From contig NZ_JACOQL010000001.1 in the NCBI RefSeq assembly GCF_014490725.1, positions 806,001 to 870,000 on the forward strand: a stretch of DNA of 64,000 nt, given 5' to 3'. Below the pieces are notes generated by a model. It saw nothing but the letters and a program-made list of their open reading frames with translations. It ran no database searches and was not told the DNA's origin. The stretch comes from Paracoccus amoyensis. Its GTDB lineage: Bacteria > Pseudomonadota > Alphaproteobacteria > Rhodobacterales > Rhodobacteraceae. Shown one piece after another: positions 28,454-35,808 of this stretch; position 1 is the stretch's first letter; each line of letters begins with the position of its first letter. Made by a program: the position numbers and the translations under genes.

Positions 28454-28530
28454 TGGTACCGCCTCCCCGGCTTGAACGGGGGACCTCTAGATCCACAATC
28501 TAGCGCTCTAACCAACTGAGCTAAGGCGGC
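28454..28530 (-). tRNA. tRNA-His(GUG)
   Basis: The minus strand folds as a cloverleaf: acceptor GCCGCCT/AGGCGGT, D arm TAGCTCAGTTGGTTAGAGC, anticodon stem CTAGA/TCTAG around TTGTGGA with GTG, and T arm with GTTCAAG. CCA is encoded. The 5' neighbour of position 1 is T and the discriminator is A, so the usual G-1:C73 pair of tRNA-His is absent. Confidence 0.95.
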
Positions 28531-28633
28531 ATGGATGCGTTCTCTAACGCTGCCTCGATGCAGTTGCAAGCCCGTCTTGCCGTGAAATCGTCGTCGCGTT
28601 ACAGAAAGCGACAGTCAATTCGAGGATACCACC

Positions 28634-28849
28634 GTGAGCATCAACAGCCAAAGCAATATCAGTGCCAATTTGCAGGTCGGGCCGACAGATCAAGGCATGG
28701 TGCGGATTTATGTAGAAGGTGACGGAATCGATCTGCCGCTGGATTTCGACCCTGAAGAAGCAACGGAAATTGCCGAAGAGCTGATGGCCGCAGTCGAAGC
28801 CGTCAGAAGCATGGGTAAAAAAGGCGGACCTAAAAAGCCGAAACGCTAA
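28634..28849 (+). CDS. DUF6324-type small conserved protein
   Basis: 71 residues starting at GTG 28634 behind GAGG. It contains NISANLQVGPTDQGMVRI and a GIDLPLDFDPEEATEIAEEL segment; this pattern is recalled from small conserved proteins of Rhodobacteraceae (DUF6324). Function unknown. The tail is very basic (KKGGPKKPKR), so nucleic-acid contact is possible but unproven. It overlaps the 3' end of the convergent mmcB gene by 20 bases. Confidence 0.75.
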   Translation: MSINSQSNISANLQVGPTDQGMVRIYVEGDGIDLPLDFDPEEATEIAEELMAAVEAVRSMGKKGGPKKPKR

Positions 28850-29294
28850 TCGATTCGGGGTCTGTCAGGCCCTGCAGGCGTTGCGCCCCTGCCCTTGCGA
28901 AATCGCGCAGCACCTTGGTTCTGCGTGCGCCTGCCAATCGTGTCTCTGGGGCCATGCGCTGAATTTCGGCGCTATAAGCATCTGCCATGATCAGCCCGGT
29001 TTCTGCGGGCAACAGGTCAGACGGAAAATCGCAGTCCACTGCCCAAAAGTAACGGTCGCACCAATCCAGATAGCCCTGCCATTTCCTGTCCATCGCGAAA
29101 TCGGCCCGACAGCTTTTGCATTCGACGATCCAGAATTCCCCTTTGGGCGACAGGCTGATCACATCGACACGCAATCCGCGACTGGGCACGAATTCTGTCA
29201 GCACTGCATGATCCATACTGCGCAGCATGCGCGCCACGCCGCGCGCAAGGCGCTGACCGGGCATTGGTGGCAGATTCATCAGCGATTGGTCCAT
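28830..29294 (-). CDS. mmcB: MmcB family DNA repair protein
   Basis: 154 residues with the restriction-endonuclease-like core: RVDVISLSPKGEFWIVECKS (Asp, then Glu-x-Lys) and DFAMDRKWQGYLDWCDRYFWAVD. MmcB was described in Caulobacter as a DNA-damage-induced protein needed for mitomycin resistance; other names are DUF468-type. It probably acts as a nuclease on damaged DNA. A LexA-like box lies 13 bases before the start. It converges on the DUF6324-type gene. Confidence 0.88.
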   Translation of the reverse strand: MDQSLMNLPPMPGQRLARGVARMLRSMDHAVLTEFVPSRGLRVDVISLSPKGEFWIVECKSCRADFAMDRKWQGYLDWCDRYFWAVDCDFPSDLLPAETGLIMADAYSAEIQRMAPETRLAGARRTKVLRDFARAGAQRLQGLTDPESISVSAF

Positions 29295-29306
29295 CCAGAC
29301 AGATTA

Positions 29307-29321
29307 GAACGAAATGAAAAC
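29307..29321 (-). promoter_or_regulatory. candidate LexA box upstream of mmcB
   Basis: On the minus strand GTTT-N7-GTTC, one mismatch from the alphaproteobacterial LexA direct repeat GTTC-N7-GTTC. Its place 13 bases before the mmcB start fits SOS control. Confidence 0.4.
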
Positions 29322-29356
29322 ATTTCGCAACCCTGCCGTGGCCGGCAACTTCCGAC

Positions 29357-29385
29357 TTGAAAGCGCGGGCTGTGCTGCCTATCTG
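29357..29385 (+). promoter_or_regulatory. candidate sigma-70 promoter for the structured RNA
   Basis: TTGAAA, 17 bases, TATCTG. Transcription would start near 29392, exactly where the closing stem of the candidate RNA begins. Confidence 0.5.
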
Positions 29386-29391
29386 CGGGTC

Positions 29392-29555
29392 TGACGGGTT
29401 TCTGCTCTTCCCGCGCGTGGCCATTTTTCCACTGGCCTATAACTTTTCCGAGGGGGCTGGCTCTGACGTGACCCTGGTCTCGTTACCTGGCGCCCACCTG
29501 GTAATCCAGGCTTTCGGGAAATTTCGCGCCGCCGCGGTTGCTGCGGTTCCCGTCA
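29392..29555 (+). ncRNA. candidate structured small RNA, 6S-like layout
   Basis: Between mmcB and the DUF481 gene is a 375-base gap with no convincing protein gene. TGACGGG (29392-29398) pairs perfectly with CCCGTCA (29549-29555), closing a 164-base unit. CTGC and GCGG can extend the closing stem after a small internal loop. Inside, GGCCA/TGGCC forms a hairpin, and CCTGG/CCAGG and TTACC/GGTAA form others. A sigma-70-like promoter ends seven bases upstream and a terminator follows directly. Length, closed ends and an open middle resemble 6S RNA, but the sequence was not matched to a known family. A 67-codon frame across it has a TTG start on the -35 element and no ribosome site. Confidence 0.45.
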
Positions 29556-29557
29556 CC

Positions 29558-29596
29558 TGAAAACCGCCCTGCTTTTTGGTAGCGGCGGTTTTTTCA
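29558..29596 (+). terminator. rho-independent terminator after the candidate RNA
   Basis: AAAACCGCC pairs with GGCGGTTTT around CTGCTTTTTGGTAGC, and TTTTTT follows. It ends no plus-strand protein gene nearby, which implies a separate transcript. Confidence 0.85.
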
Positions 29597-29611
29597 TGTT
29601 CATGCCCATGA

Positions 29612-29643
29612 AACAAAGAAGGGCGACCAATTTGGCCGCCCTT
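29612..29643 (-). terminator. rho-independent terminator after the DUF481 gene
   Basis: On the minus strand AAGGGCGGCCAA pairs with TTGGTCGCCCTT, followed by CTTTGTTTC; about 26 bases after the stop of the DUF481 gene. Confidence 0.75.
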
Positions 29644-29669
29644 CCAGAGAGACTGATCCGAGGGATGGA

Positions 29670-30632
29670 TCAGAAGCCGTACACGATCGAAACACCAAGG
29701 GTATTGTCGGTGCGGATCGGACGGTTTTCTTGATACTCGGTGGTGTAGCTCACACGGGTTGCCAGCTGCTCGTTCATCTGGAAGTTGACGCCCAACTGGT
29801 TGGTGATCACATCATCAGCATCGTCCGACGACAGGTAGTCGGTGTCGTTGGTCAGGAAGATCATGTCGTTGAAGCGGTGGTAGAAGCGCGACGACACGAT
29901 GTAGCCGATACCGTTGCTGGACGAGTCGTCGACCGAAACGCGATCATAGCCACCAGCACCGTTGTCAACCAGATCGTAACCAGCGTGCTGAGCACCGGTC
30001 TGGGTGTAGCGATAGCCAACACCGGCCTGAACGCGCCATGCGGTCGTGTCGTTGTTGATCACGCGGTAACCCGGACCAACGCCGATGAAGCCATCGCGAC
30101 GGTAGTCGCCCAGTTCTTCGGCCAGATCGTCGATGGTCGCGCTGTCGCTGTTGGGCTCGCCATCAGCCAGACCGTCGATTTCGAAGCGGCCCAGAGCGAA
30201 GGCATAGAAGCGATCGTTGAAGTAGTACTGGGCATCATAGATGACCGAGACGTCTTCTTTGTCTTTGTCGCCGTTTTCGTCTTCACCGAATTCCAGCAGC
30301 ATACCTACGGTCTGTGCCCACGGACCCTGGTTGTACGACACGCGACCACCAAGAGCGAAATCCTGGCTCTTGTCGTTGCCATCGCTGCCTGCATAGGTCA
30401 GCGACATCGAGCCGAACAGGCCCTGACGACGGTCAGCCGGACCAAAGCGCTCGGGGTCGTTCGCACGATCGAAATCGTCTTGAACATCGTCCTGAACGTC
30501 CGTGATCTGTTCATCAATCGCACCGACGCCGGTGGCGTTTGCGCCAGCAGACATTTCGGTTTGAGCAAATGCCGGAGCCGACAGTGCGACCACGAGAGCG
30601 GCGGTGCCGGTCAGCAGCGTAACTTTTTTCAT
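29670..30632 (-). CDS. DUF481 family outer-membrane beta-barrel protein
   Basis: 320 residues with a signal peptide cut after APAFA (residue 23). The mature part has alternating beta-strand segments (MSLTYAGSDGN, ALGGRVSYNQG, YAFALGRFEID, IGVGPGYRVI) and ends with a strand closing in Phe (SIVYGF), the usual signature of an outer-membrane barrel. The family (DUF481/YdiY) has no firm function; acid or salt induction is known for one E. coli member. The first 60 residues are acidic and may fold as a plug or helix. The gene stands alone. Confidence 0.85.
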   Translation of the reverse strand: MKKVTLLTGTAALVVALSAPAFAQTEMSAGANATGVGAIDEQITDVQDDVQDDFDRANDPERFGPADRRQGLFGSMSLTYAGSDGNDKSQDFALGGRVSYNQGPWAQTVGMLLEFGEDENGDKDKEDVSVIYDAQYYFNDRFYAFALGRFEIDGLADGEPNSDSATIDDLAEELGDYRRDGFIGVGPGYRVINNDTTAWRVQAGVGYRYTQTGAQHAGYDLVDNGAGGYDRVSVDDSSSNGIGYIVSSRFYHRFNDMIFLTNDTDYLSSDDADDVITNQLGVNFQMNEQLATRVSYTTEYQENRPIRTDNTLGVSIVYGF

Positions 30633-31139
30633 TTTATATCCTCACGAGCTGAGTTTCGTTGTCCTGGCACAAAGGGCACCAGAGCATCTCTGCTGAACAT
30701 GAACTAGACCGAGGCGACCGAGGTTCAAAGGGGGTGATAAAAACGCAAAAAGTCGCGAATTCGTGAGAGGAAAGCCGGCGTAGCGGTATCAGCGAAAAAG
30801 TGCCGAAATATGATTGTGAGCGATATCGCAGGAACTTTTCATCGCCAATTAGAAGCTTTTAATTATACATAAAAAATTTACAATTATAAACAATACGGTT
30901 TTCTTTTTGTGCGCCCAATTTCTGAAACATTAATGTTACTGATCAAAAAATGAGCATTTCAAACGAGCCGTCCTGCAAGCGGATTGTTGCACAATCGACA
31001 CGCTGAAATCTCGTTCGTTCACAAATTGAACACAGCTCTGGCCGGCGGCTTATGCGAATCGGGAAATTTGATCCCGGACCACGCGATGTGCTGAACTGTT
31101 CACTTCCGTTCAAATCATGTAACCGATTTGCGTGTAAAG
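30633..31139 (+). other. gene-free AT-rich region with palindromes
   Basis: About 500 bases without a gene on either strand. The part at 30830-30930 is strikingly AT-rich for this GC-rich genome. Further right are GATTGT-TGC-ACAATC (30982-30996), GTTC-ACAAATT-GAAC (31017-31031), the perfect palindrome TGAACTGTTCA (31092-31102) and GTTCACTTCCGTTC (31098-31111). It holds the DUF481 promoter (possible TTGAAC/TAGTTC near 30700-30725, minus strand) and probably binding sites for an unknown regulator. Confidence 0.5.
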
Positions 31140-31141
31140 AC

Positions 31142-31166
31142 AAAGGCCCGGATAAACCGGACCTTT
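31142..31166 (-). terminator. rho-independent terminator after nusB
   Basis: On the minus strand AAAGGTCCGG pairs with CCGGGCCTTT around TTTAT, then GTCTTTAC. It lies 20 bases after the nusB stop. Confidence 0.7.
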
Positions 31167-31186
31167 TGCACAAGCTGTCAGGATTT

Positions 31187-31675
31187 TCAGAATGCGTCCG
31201 GGCGCAACTCTCTGGCGACGTGATCCAGAACCGCGTTGACGAATTTTGGTTCTTTGCCATCAGGAAAGAACGCTTCGGCCAGCCGCACATATTCAGTGAT
31301 GACCACCTTGGGCGGTGCTTTCGGAGAAACCAGTTCTGCACCTGCGCAACGGAACAAGGCGCGCAACACGGGATCAATGCGATCAATTGGCCATTTCGCA
31401 ACCAGGCCGCGATCCGTGGCCTGGTCTATCTTTGACTGCCACATCACCACGTCGTCGATGATACGTGCAAACAGCTTTTCGTCCGCTTCCAGATACTGGC
31501 CGTCTTCATCTTCGGCACCAATGCGCCAGTTCCGAAATTCTTTCGCAACGCGGTCCGCAGACTGGCCGCCAGCTTCCATTTGAAACAAGGCTTGCACAGC
31601 ATAAAGGCGTGCGCCGCTGCTAAGCGCGCGGCGGTTTGACGCTTTTGCCTTGGCGTTATCATCGGCGGTATTCAT
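31187..31675 (-). CDS. nusB: transcription antitermination factor NusB
   Basis: 162 residues. RRALSSGARLYAVQALFQME near the N-terminus and the C-terminal VVITEYVRLAEAFFP-PKFVNAVLDHVARE are NusB hallmarks. NusB binds boxA RNA with NusE (S10) and supports antitermination of rRNA operons. In related genomes it follows ribH; here a hypothetical gene and ribE lie upstream and no ribH is in the window. A terminator follows. Confidence 0.94.
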   Translation of the reverse strand: MNTADDNAKAKASNRRALSSGARLYAVQALFQMEAGGQSADRVAKEFRNWRIGAEDEDGQYLEADEKLFARIIDDVVMWQSKIDQATDRGLVAKWPIDRIDPVLRALFRCAGAELVSPKAPPKVVITEYVRLAEAFFPDGKEPKFVNAVLDHVARELRPDAF

Positions 31676-31893
31676 GCCCGGCCCTTTCCGTCCAATCTGC
31701 CCATCATCAACGCCCGGCCGGAATCAAGATGGTGTTGTTCTCTGGGCGTGATACGCCCTGCTTCGCTTTTAGATTAATCAACACCGCTGCGCCATATGAC
31801 CAAATTGGCAGCGCATCAGGCAGGTTGAAACAAGGCAGCTGGAATGGCTGGAAATGCTCAAGGCGTCAAGCCCCGCCGACGCCAAACCTGCAA

Positions 31894-32463
31894 TCAAAGC
31901 GCGCGCGCGGCATCACCGAAATATGTTGCGCCATCCACAAAGCCCGCCAGACCACCAGCGGTCATAAGTTCGCGTTCATGCGCCGTTTCACCAATCATCA
32001 GGACAGCATCACCCGAAAGGTTTTGGGCCCGCAACCACGATTTCATCTGATCGCGCATCTGCGACCAGCTGGAACCGAAGTCTGGAATGGCAAAAGTCGA
32101 TTCCGCCGAAATTCGCGCGGCAAGCCTTTTCGCGTCAATCCCCGGCCCAGCTCCCAAATGCCGGGACAGGTCGATCTGGCTCAATTTCTCTGAACGCCCC
32201 TGACCCAATGGGCCGCCAGTGCGAAAAACGCCAAGCGCGTTGGAAGAAAACAGAAAGGCAATCAGATCACGCCCCGTCGTGGCGCGAATTCCGGCATAGG
32301 TTTTGTATTCAAGGCCAAGTGCCTTGGCCCGTTTGACCCGCAGGCGCACAATCTCGACCGGCAGAACCGGTAGCAGTGACGATCTGGCCTGACGCCAGCA
32401 ATGCGACCGCCATGACACGCCATCCAGGACCGGGCCACCATTGTGCCCCAGGCCGGCAGTCAT
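31894..32463 (-). CDS. hypothetical protein between ribE and nusB
   Basis: 189 residues, family not recognised. It begins with MTAGLGHNGGP, a GHNGGP motif common at the N-terminus of small alphaproteobacterial proteins, then a basic middle (VRLRVKRAKALGLEYKTY) and a Gly-rich C-terminus. No transmembrane segment or signal peptide is seen. Its ATG overlaps the ribE stop as ATGA, so it is translated with ribE. The 218 bases after it, before nusB, hold no gene. It may be linked to flavin supply only by position. Confidence 0.7.
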   Translation of the reverse strand: MTAGLGHNGGPVLDGVSWRSHCWRQARSSLLPVLPVEIVRLRVKRAKALGLEYKTYAGIRATTGRDLIAFLFSSNALGVFRTGGPLGQGRSEKLSQIDLSRHLGAGPGIDAKRLAARISAESTFAIPDFGSSWSQMRDQMKSWLRAQNLSGDAVLMIGETAHERELMTAGGLAGFVDGATYFGDAARAL

Positions 32464-33065
32464 GCCATTTCCGCCTGCGCTTCGGTCAGACGCGCCACAT
32501 AACGTGCAAGGGTATCAATCTCCAGATTGATCGCGTCGCCGACGCGAATATCGCCCCATGTCGTCACATCCTGCGTATGCGGGATCAGGTTGATGCCAAA
32601 ACGATTGCCCGACACCTCATTCACGGTCAGCGAGGTGCCGTTCAGCGCGACAGACCCCTTGGGCGCGATATAACGCGCCAGCTCTTTGGGGGCCTCAAAC
32701 GTGACGCGCAGACTGTCACCGTCATCATGCATTTCGACGACCCGCGCAACACCGTCAACATGACCGCTGACAATATGGCCGCCCAACTCATCTCCGACGC
32801 GCAGCGCACGTTCCAGATTAAGCCGCTGACCCTCGCTCCACCCGTTCGTGCCAATATTCGTTTTCGACAAGGTCTCGGCCGAGATATCTACATCGAACCA
32901 ATCATCGCCCTTGGCAACGACCGTCAGGCAAACACCGTCGCAGGCAATCGAGGCGCCCAGATCAACGCCGTCCATCCGATAGGCGCAGGCGATGCGCGCA
33001 CGCATGTCTCCACGCATTTCAACTGCGCGAACATTGCCGATATCCGTAATGATTCCTGTGAACAT
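32460..33065 (-). CDS. ribE: riboflavin synthase, alpha subunit
   Basis: 201 residues made of two similar lumazine-binding halves. The first opens MFTGIITDIGNVRAVE with the conserved Gly-Ile-Ile, and each half has a Leu-Gly-Ser/Ala-Ile-Ala/Ser-Leu-like substrate loop (DLGASIACDGVCLTV; GSVALNGTSLTVNEV). The enzyme turns two 6,7-dimethyl-8-ribityllumazines into riboflavin. The gene is separated from ribD by the capsule block on the other strand. No FMN riboswitch was found upstream. Confidence 0.95.
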   Translation of the reverse strand: MFTGIITDIGNVRAVEMRGDMRARIACAYRMDGVDLGASIACDGVCLTVVAKGDDWFDVDISAETLSKTNIGTNGWSEGQRLNLERALRVGDELGGHIVSGHVDGVARVVEMHDDGDSLRVTFEAPKELARYIAPKGSVALNGTSLTVNEVSGNRFGINLIPHTQDVTTWGDIRVGDAINLEIDTLARYVARLTEAQAEMA

Positions 33066-33216
33066 GTGCGCCCCCGTTTGCTGATCTTCAGGTAGGTGAT
33101 GCAGAACGATGGTTCAAGTCGGGCTTTGTCCCGGTAATCCCATGTTAGGAATTAACTAATACTGGTAACAGTATCGTATTTGTGTAAACCAAAGCGCATC
33201 GTTCATTGCGACATGG

Positions 33217-34578
33217 ATGGACCCTTATCGGATGCCAAAGGATATGACCGTCGATCTACCCGTCGCGGCGTCGAGCCGGTCCGGCCAGGATAGCGCGGTG
33301 AAACAGCGGGTATTTCTGCTGTTGCAGGGTCCGCATGGCCCGTTCTTCGATGGGCTCGCGCGGCTGCTACGTGCTGCCGGTGCGACCGTTTGGCGGTGTG
33401 GTTTCAATGCAGGCGACGAATTTTTCTGGTCAGACAAAGATCATTTCATTCGCCACGATGGGGCTGCCGCCCATTGGCCTGAACATCTGAACGCGATCCT
33501 GACGGAGAGGGGCGTAACAGATATCGTCCTTTACGGTGATGTCCGCCCGATCCACGCAACGGCACGAATGGCTGCTGCGCAGAAAGGAATAACGCTGCAT
33601 GTCTTTGAAGAAGGTTATCTGCGCCCCTACTGGATCACGTATGAGCGGGCAGGCTCTAACGGGCATTCGGCACTGGTGAACATCAATCTTTCCCAGATGC
33701 GCTCGACCTTGCGACAATCCGATGTCGAGATCCGCCGGCCGCCTGCACATTGGGGGGATATGCGGCAGCACAAATTCTATGGCGTATTGTATCATTTCCT
33801 GATCTTCGCGGCGAACCGCAATTATCCGGGTTATCGCGGTCATCGCGCCCTGTCGGTGGTCGAGGAATTTCGCCTGAACCTGCGACGGCTGCTAATGTCG
33901 CCTGCTGTCAGTATCGTCCGGGCGTTTCAATGGAACAGATTCAAACTGTCCGGAAACCCCTATTCACTTGTTTTGATGCAACTGGAACATGATTCCAGTT
34001 TCCTGGGGCATTCCAAATACACCAGAAATCGCGAATTCGTGGATGAAGTGGTCGCAGCCTTTGCACGGTCAGCCCCCAAACATCACCATCTGCTGTTCAA
34101 AGCGCATCCGTTAGAAGATGGCCGCGCGGATAACCGCAATGCCATCCGAAATGCTGCGGTTGCGCATGGGCTGCAGGATCGCGTCCATTATTTCCGCGGC
34201 GGCAAGCTGGCCGATATGCTGGGTTTCGCCCGTTCGATTGTCACGGTGAACTCGACGGCGGCCCAACAGGCCATGTGGCGTGGATTGCCCGTCAAGGCAA
34301 TGGGCCGCGCGGTCTACAGCAAGCCGGGGCTTATCGCAGATCAATCGCTGGACGATTTTTTCGTGACCCCCTCTCCTCCGGACCCGGCTTTATACAAAAT
34401 CTTCCGCGATTATCTGCTGCAGACCAGCCAGGTTCCTGGCGGCTTCTATGCCAAACGATCGCGGGCCCATGCTTTGCGGTTGATTGCCGATATGATCCTG
34501 TCAATCCATGATCCTTATCATGCACTTGAAATAGGACAGGCAATGTATCGGCAGCAAATTGACGATCGCCTTGATTAG
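33217..34578 (+). CDS. kpsS: capsule polysaccharide biosynthesis/export protein, KpsS type
   Basis: 453 residues. VFLLLQGPHGPFFDGLARLL at the N-terminus, HVFEEGYLRPYWITYE in the middle and LFKAHPLEDGR-N with VNSTAAQQAMW near the C-terminus match KpsS/LipB-type beta-Kdo transferases. These add the first Kdo of the linker that joins group 2 capsules to a phospholipid, at the cytoplasmic face of the inner membrane. Several ATGs lie close together (33217, 33232, 33244); the first is kept. It opens a three-gene block with wza/kpsD and kpsC; the ABC exporter genes kpsMT and kpsE are not here. Confidence 0.88.
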   Translation: MDPYRMPKDMTVDLPVAASSRSGQDSAVKQRVFLLLQGPHGPFFDGLARLLRAAGATVWRCGFNAGDEFFWSDKDHFIRHDGAAAHWPEHLNAILTERGVTDIVLYGDVRPIHATARMAAAQKGITLHVFEEGYLRPYWITYERAGSNGHSALVNINLSQMRSTLRQSDVEIRRPPAHWGDMRQHKFYGVLYHFLIFAANRNYPGYRGHRALSVVEEFRLNLRRLLMSPAVSIVRAFQWNRFKLSGNPYSLVLMQLEHDSSFLGHSKYTRNREFVDEVVAAFARSAPKHHHLLFKAHPLEDGRADNRNAIRNAAVAHGLQDRVHYFRGGKLADMLGFARSIVTVNSTAAQQAMWRGLPVKAMGRAVYSKPGLIADQSLDDFFVTPSPPDPALYKIFRDYLLQTSQVPGGFYAKRSRAHALRLIADMILSIHDPYHALEIGQAMYRQQIDDRLD

Positions 34579-34630
34579 ATCACAGGAAGTTGTGGTATCC
34601 TGCGCCATCAGACGCTAGATTACGGCTAAA

Positions 34631-34647
34631 CCGGTCACAAAGACCGG
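34631..34647 (+). promoter_or_regulatory. stem-loop in the leader of the capsule export gene
   Basis: CCGGTC-ACAAA-GACCGG is a perfect six-base stem about 25 bases before the GTG of the next gene. It has no U-run, so it is not an ordinary terminator; a leader control element or transcript-end stabiliser is possible. Confidence 0.4.
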
Positions 34648-34672
34648 ATTCAGAAGACAGGAGTTTCCTGAG

Positions 34673-35800
34673 GTGACAGTGATTTCCTCCCGACCTACGG
34701 CGGTCCGTCTGGCCCTATTGGCGATGATGACCTTATTGGCGGCGTGTGCGCTGCCACGTTCTGGTCCCAGCAAGAATGAGATTTACTCTGGCGCCGTGGA
34801 AAAAGGCGGCAATGCGCATGTGATCTATGTCAACGACCACGTGAACCGCGCGACGAATTTTGTGCCCAGCTACGGGTTCTCGAACAGTTTCCGCAGTGCG
34901 GGCGCGGTCGGTGCTGACGAAATCCGGGCGGGCGACGTTCTGGGCCTGTCCATCTGGGAAAACGTCGATGATGGCCTGCTGACCTCATTGGGCAGCAGCT
35001 CGACCAATCTTCAGGAAATCCAGGTCGACAGCGACGGCTATATCTTTGTCCCCTATGCCGGGCGCGTCCGCGCTGCCGGCAACACGCCTGATCGTCTGCG
35101 CCAGATCATTACCGAACGCCTTAGCTCGCAGACCCCCGATCCGCAGGTGACTGTCGCGCGCGTGGCCGGTGATGGTGCGACCGTTTCGGTCATGGGCAAG
35201 GTTGGCGCGCAAGGCGTCTACCCGATCGAGCGTCCGACCCGGACTTTGTCGGCCATGCTGGCCCGTGCTGGCGGCGTCGCCATCGAACCTGAAATCGCCG
35301 TGGTGACCGTCAAGCGCGGCAACGATCAGGGCAAGGTCTGGCTGACCGATCTTTACAAGGGGCAGAATGACATCGCCCTGCGCCCCGGCGACATCGTTCT
35401 GGTGGAAGAGGACCAGCGCAGCTTTACCGCACTTGGCGCACTCGGGGGGCAAACTCGCGTGCCGCTGGGCAACGAAGTCATCAGCGCGGTCGAAGGTGTT
35501 GCAATGGTTGGTGGCCTGGATTCGAACCTTGCGGACCCCACAGGTGTTTTCGTTCTGCGCGATGAACCGGAATCGGTCGCCTCGCGTGTGTTGGGTAAAT
35601 CGGTCTTTGGATCGCAACGAATGGCCTATGTCCTTGATCTGACGCGCCCGAATGGCATTTTTCTTGCCCGAGAGTTCATGATCCGCGATGGCGATACGGT
35701 TTACGTCACCGAAGCACCTTATGTGCAGTGGCGGAAACGACTGCAGTCGATCACCGGCACGGCCGTCTCTGCGGATTCGCTGACCAGCATCGGCAACTGA
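34673..35800 (+). CDS. capsule polysaccharide export lipoprotein, Wza/KpsD type
   Basis: 375 residues with a lipoprotein signal (LLAAC, about residue 25) and the polysaccharide export (poly_export/SLBB) domain order: GDVLGLSIWENVD, VDSDGYIFVPYAGRVRAAG and two later SLBB segments (VSVMGKVGAQGVYPI; FTALGALGG). It should form the outer-membrane channel for capsule export. The GTG start at 34673 follows CAGGAG at some distance. kpsC begins 8 bases after its stop, so the two are cotranscribed. Confidence 0.9.
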   Translation: MTVISSRPTAVRLALLAMMTLLAACALPRSGPSKNEIYSGAVEKGGNAHVIYVNDHVNRATNFVPSYGFSNSFRSAGAVGADEIRAGDVLGLSIWENVDDGLLTSLGSSSTNLQEIQVDSDGYIFVPYAGRVRAAGNTPDRLRQIITERLSSQTPDPQVTVARVAGDGATVSVMGKVGAQGVYPIERPTRTLSAMLARAGGVAIEPEIAVVTVKRGNDQGKVWLTDLYKGQNDIALRPGDIVLVEEDQRSFTALGALGGQTRVPLGNEVISAVEGVAMVGGLDSNLADPTGVFVLRDEPESVASRVLGKSVFGSQRMAYVLDLTRPNGIFLAREFMIRDGDTVYVTEAPYVQWRKRLQSITGTAVSADSLTSIGN

Positions 35801-35808
35801 TCCGCATC

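Noticed and set aside
29357..29560. 67-codon open frame in the mmcB-DUF481 gap
   Set aside because: Its TTG start is part of the -35 box of the proposed promoter and has no ribosome site. The pairing of the region fits an RNA better.
30943..31435. Open frames around the nusB 3' end on both strands
   Set aside because: They overlap nusB in other frames and have no motif or ribosome site.
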